DNA of 44,861 nucleotides from Rhodocyclales bacterium (lineage in GTDB: Bacteria > Pseudomonadota > Gammaproteobacteria > Burkholderiales > Rhodocyclaceae). Under the pieces are notes generated by a model. That model ran no database searches, had not been told where the DNA came from, and was given only the letters and a program-made list of their open reading frames with translations. This document shows, piece after piece, positions 43,267 through 44,861 of the stretch. Numbering within the stretch: position 1 is the stretch's first letter; the number at the start of each line of letters is the position of its first letter. The translations under genes and the position numbers were made by a program. The stretch spans positions 1 to 44,861 of the forward strand of contig JAPLQY010000036.1 in assembly GCA_026399475.1 (NCBI GenBank), in the 5' to 3' direction.

Positions 43267-44861
43267 ATGCAAGTCTCACGGCGGCAGTTCTTCAAGGTCT
43301 GCGGCGCCGGTCTCTCCGGGTCTTCCATCGCACTGATGGGATTCTCGCCGACATCGGCCCTGGCGGAGGTGCGCAGCTACAAGCTCGCGCGCGCCACGGA
43401 AACCCGCAACATGTGTCCCTACTGCTCGGTCAGTTGCGGGGTCCTGATCTACACCACGGGCGACAAGTCCAAGAATTCGAAATCGGACATCATCCACATC
43501 GAGGGCGATCCGGACAATCCCGTGAATCGCGGCACCTTGTGCGCCAAGGGCGCCGGCCTTCTCGACATGGTCAAGAGTACAAACCGGATCAAGTACCCAG
43601 AAGTGCGTGAGCCGGGCAGCAACGAGTGGAAGCGCATTTCGTGGGAGGACGCGATCGGTCGCATCACCACCCACATGAAAAAGGACCGCGACGCCAACCT
43701 GATCGAAAAGAACGCCGATGGCGTGACGGTAAACCGCTGGAATACCACCGGTTTCCTCGCCTCCTCCGCCGCCAACAACGAATCCGGTTACATCACTGTC
43801 AAGACCCTTCGCAGCCTCGGAGTTGTCGCACTAGACACGCAAGCACGTATTTGACACGCCCCCACGGTATCCAGTCTGGGTCCGACATTTGGGCGTGGTG
43901 CAATGACCAATCATTGGGTCGATCTGAAGAATTCAGACCTCGTGATCGTCATGGGCGGCAATGCCGCCGAAGCGCATCCCTGCGGTTTTAAATGGGTCAT
44001 CGAAGCGAAGAAGGATCGCAAGGCCAAGCTGATCGTGGTCGACCCGCGGTTCACGCGGTCGGCCTCCGTTTCAGACTTCTACGCGCCGATTCGCGCTGGT
44101 AGCGACATCGCCTTCCTCGGCGGCGTCATCAACTACCTGCTGTCGAAGGACAAGATCCATCACGAGTATGTCAAGAACTACACCAATGCCGCCTTCCTGA
44201 TCAATCCCGACTACAAGTTCGAGGACGGCATCTTCTCCGGCTACAACGCGGAGAAGCGCAGCTATGGCAAGGACACCTGGGCCTACCAGATGGGCAAGGA
44301 CGGTTTCGTCATGGTCGACCCGACCCTGCAGGATCCGAACTGCGCCTTCCAGTTGATGAAGAAGCACTACAGCCGCTACACGCCGGAACTGGTGAGCAAA
44401 ACCACCGGCACCCCGCAGGACGCCTTCCTCAAGATCTGCGAAATGATGGCGGAGACCGCGGCGCCCGACAAGACCATGACGATTTGTTATGCGCTGGGCT
44501 GGACGGAACATTCGGTCGGCTCGCAGAACATTCGCACCATGGCCATGATCCAGCTCCTGCTCGGCAACATGGGCATGGCTGGCGGCGGCATCAACGCACT
44601 GCGCGGCCACGCCAACGTACAGGGCATCACCGACATGTGTGTCTACTCGGAAGTGCTGCCCGGCTACCTGTCGGCGCCGACCGACCAGGACGTCGACCGC
44701 AAGACCTATCTGGAAAAGCGCACGCCAAAGGCCCTGCGGCCGAACCAGATGAACTTCCCGCAGAACTTCCCGAAGTGGTTTACCAGTCTGCAGAAGGCCT
44801 GGTACGGGGCGGCCGCGACCGACAAGAACGACTACGGCTACGACTGGCTGCCGAAGAAGGA
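43267..44861 (+). CDS. fdnG: Formate dehydrogenase-N-like alpha subunit, selenoprotein (3' end outside window)
   Basis: The protein oxidises formate at a molybdopterin-selenocysteine site. It begins MQVSRRQFFKVCGAG, a Tat signal, after AGGAGG at 43252-43257. The cluster motif CPYCSVSCGVLIY with LCAKGAG follows. The frame meets TGA at 43852-43854, codon 196, the position of selenocysteine in E. coli FdnG, and continues without interruption into HAPTVSSLGPTFGRGAMTNH and IVMGGNAAEAHPCGFKW to the window end (531 codons visible; full length is about 1015). The shorter product ending at 43854 is not meaningful. Beta and gamma subunit genes are expected beyond the window. Confidence 0.93.
43852..43898 (+). 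ncRNA. SECIS-like hairpin directing selenocysteine at the in-frame TGA
   Basis: Directly after the TGA, CACGCCC (43855-43861) pairs with GGGCGTG (43891-43897) in a perfect 7-base stem. The inner part ends in a small hairpin CC AGTCT GG (43871-43879), the place where bacterial SECIS elements carry a GU-containing loop bound by SelB. Spacing from the TGA to the apical loop, about 17 bases, is in the known range. Confidence 0.8.

Noticed and set aside
43852..43854. TGA in the formate dehydrogenase gene as a nonsense mutation or end of gene
   Set aside because: The frame continues with family sequence, the position equals the known selenocysteine site, and a SECIS-like hairpin follows.

Overview
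This window reads as chromosomal housekeeping DNA of a high-GC betaproteobacterium, most like the Rhodocyclales and relatives. The pointers are gene order (pilT-yggS-proC-yggT; yqgE-ruvX-pyrR-pyrB-pyrC'; mreBCD-mrdA-rodA-rlpA-dacC-dat-ybeD-lipB-lipA; gatCAB beside mreB; divergent pyrE/xth), the protein sequences, and dense operons with 1-4 base stop/start overlaps. Species cannot be named from sequence alone. No phage, IS transposase, integrase or CRISPR array is present.

Layout. 1-3143: 5' part of pilT, then yggS, proC, yggT, yggU. 3091-5624: a class III adenylate cyclase whose frame is broken at a run of eight T, and an acyltransferase. 5710-9602: pyrimidine operon (yqgE, ruvX, pyrR, pyrB and a dihydroorotase homologue without catalytic histidines). 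9662-13385: photolyase, Tat-type PhoD phosphatase, tRNA-Arg(CCG), cytochrome c5-like protein. 13453-17918: rep helicase, a DUF4197 protein, fadD. 18079-22947: an ABC importer operon with two different ATPases. 22991-33811 (minus strand): an eleven-gene operon from mreB through cell-elongation and peptidoglycan genes to lipoate synthesis. 33952-37284: gatCAB. 37285-41143: a DUF4124 protein, pyrE, xth, a yqjD/yqjE/yqjK-like membrane cluster and tRNA-Met. 41218-43089: a ubiquinone-type hydroxylase and DsbC. 43267-end: the 5' part of a selenocysteine-containing formate dehydrogenase alpha subunit, with an in-frame TGA and a SECIS-like hairpin.

The most unusual content is non-coding. Five intergenic spacers (1351-1462, 8909-9029, 24792-24871, 31634-31746, 35706-35820) are filled, stop codon to start codon, by copies of one structured element. 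Four copies have three successive hairpins and one has a shorter layout. All end in a hairpin whose 15-17 base loop (TTGGGGCGGYCC core) is nearly invariant while the stem differs in sequence but stays paired. In four copies the last hairpin ends 0-3 bases before the next gene's ATG, and in two it contains the Shine-Dalgarno sequence. A second class of repeat, long inverted repeats whose arms are short tandem units, occurs at 15451-15549, 27886-27988 and 31010-31104. The middle copy is translated in frame as part of the RlpA signal peptide. Whether either family has been described cannot be settled here.
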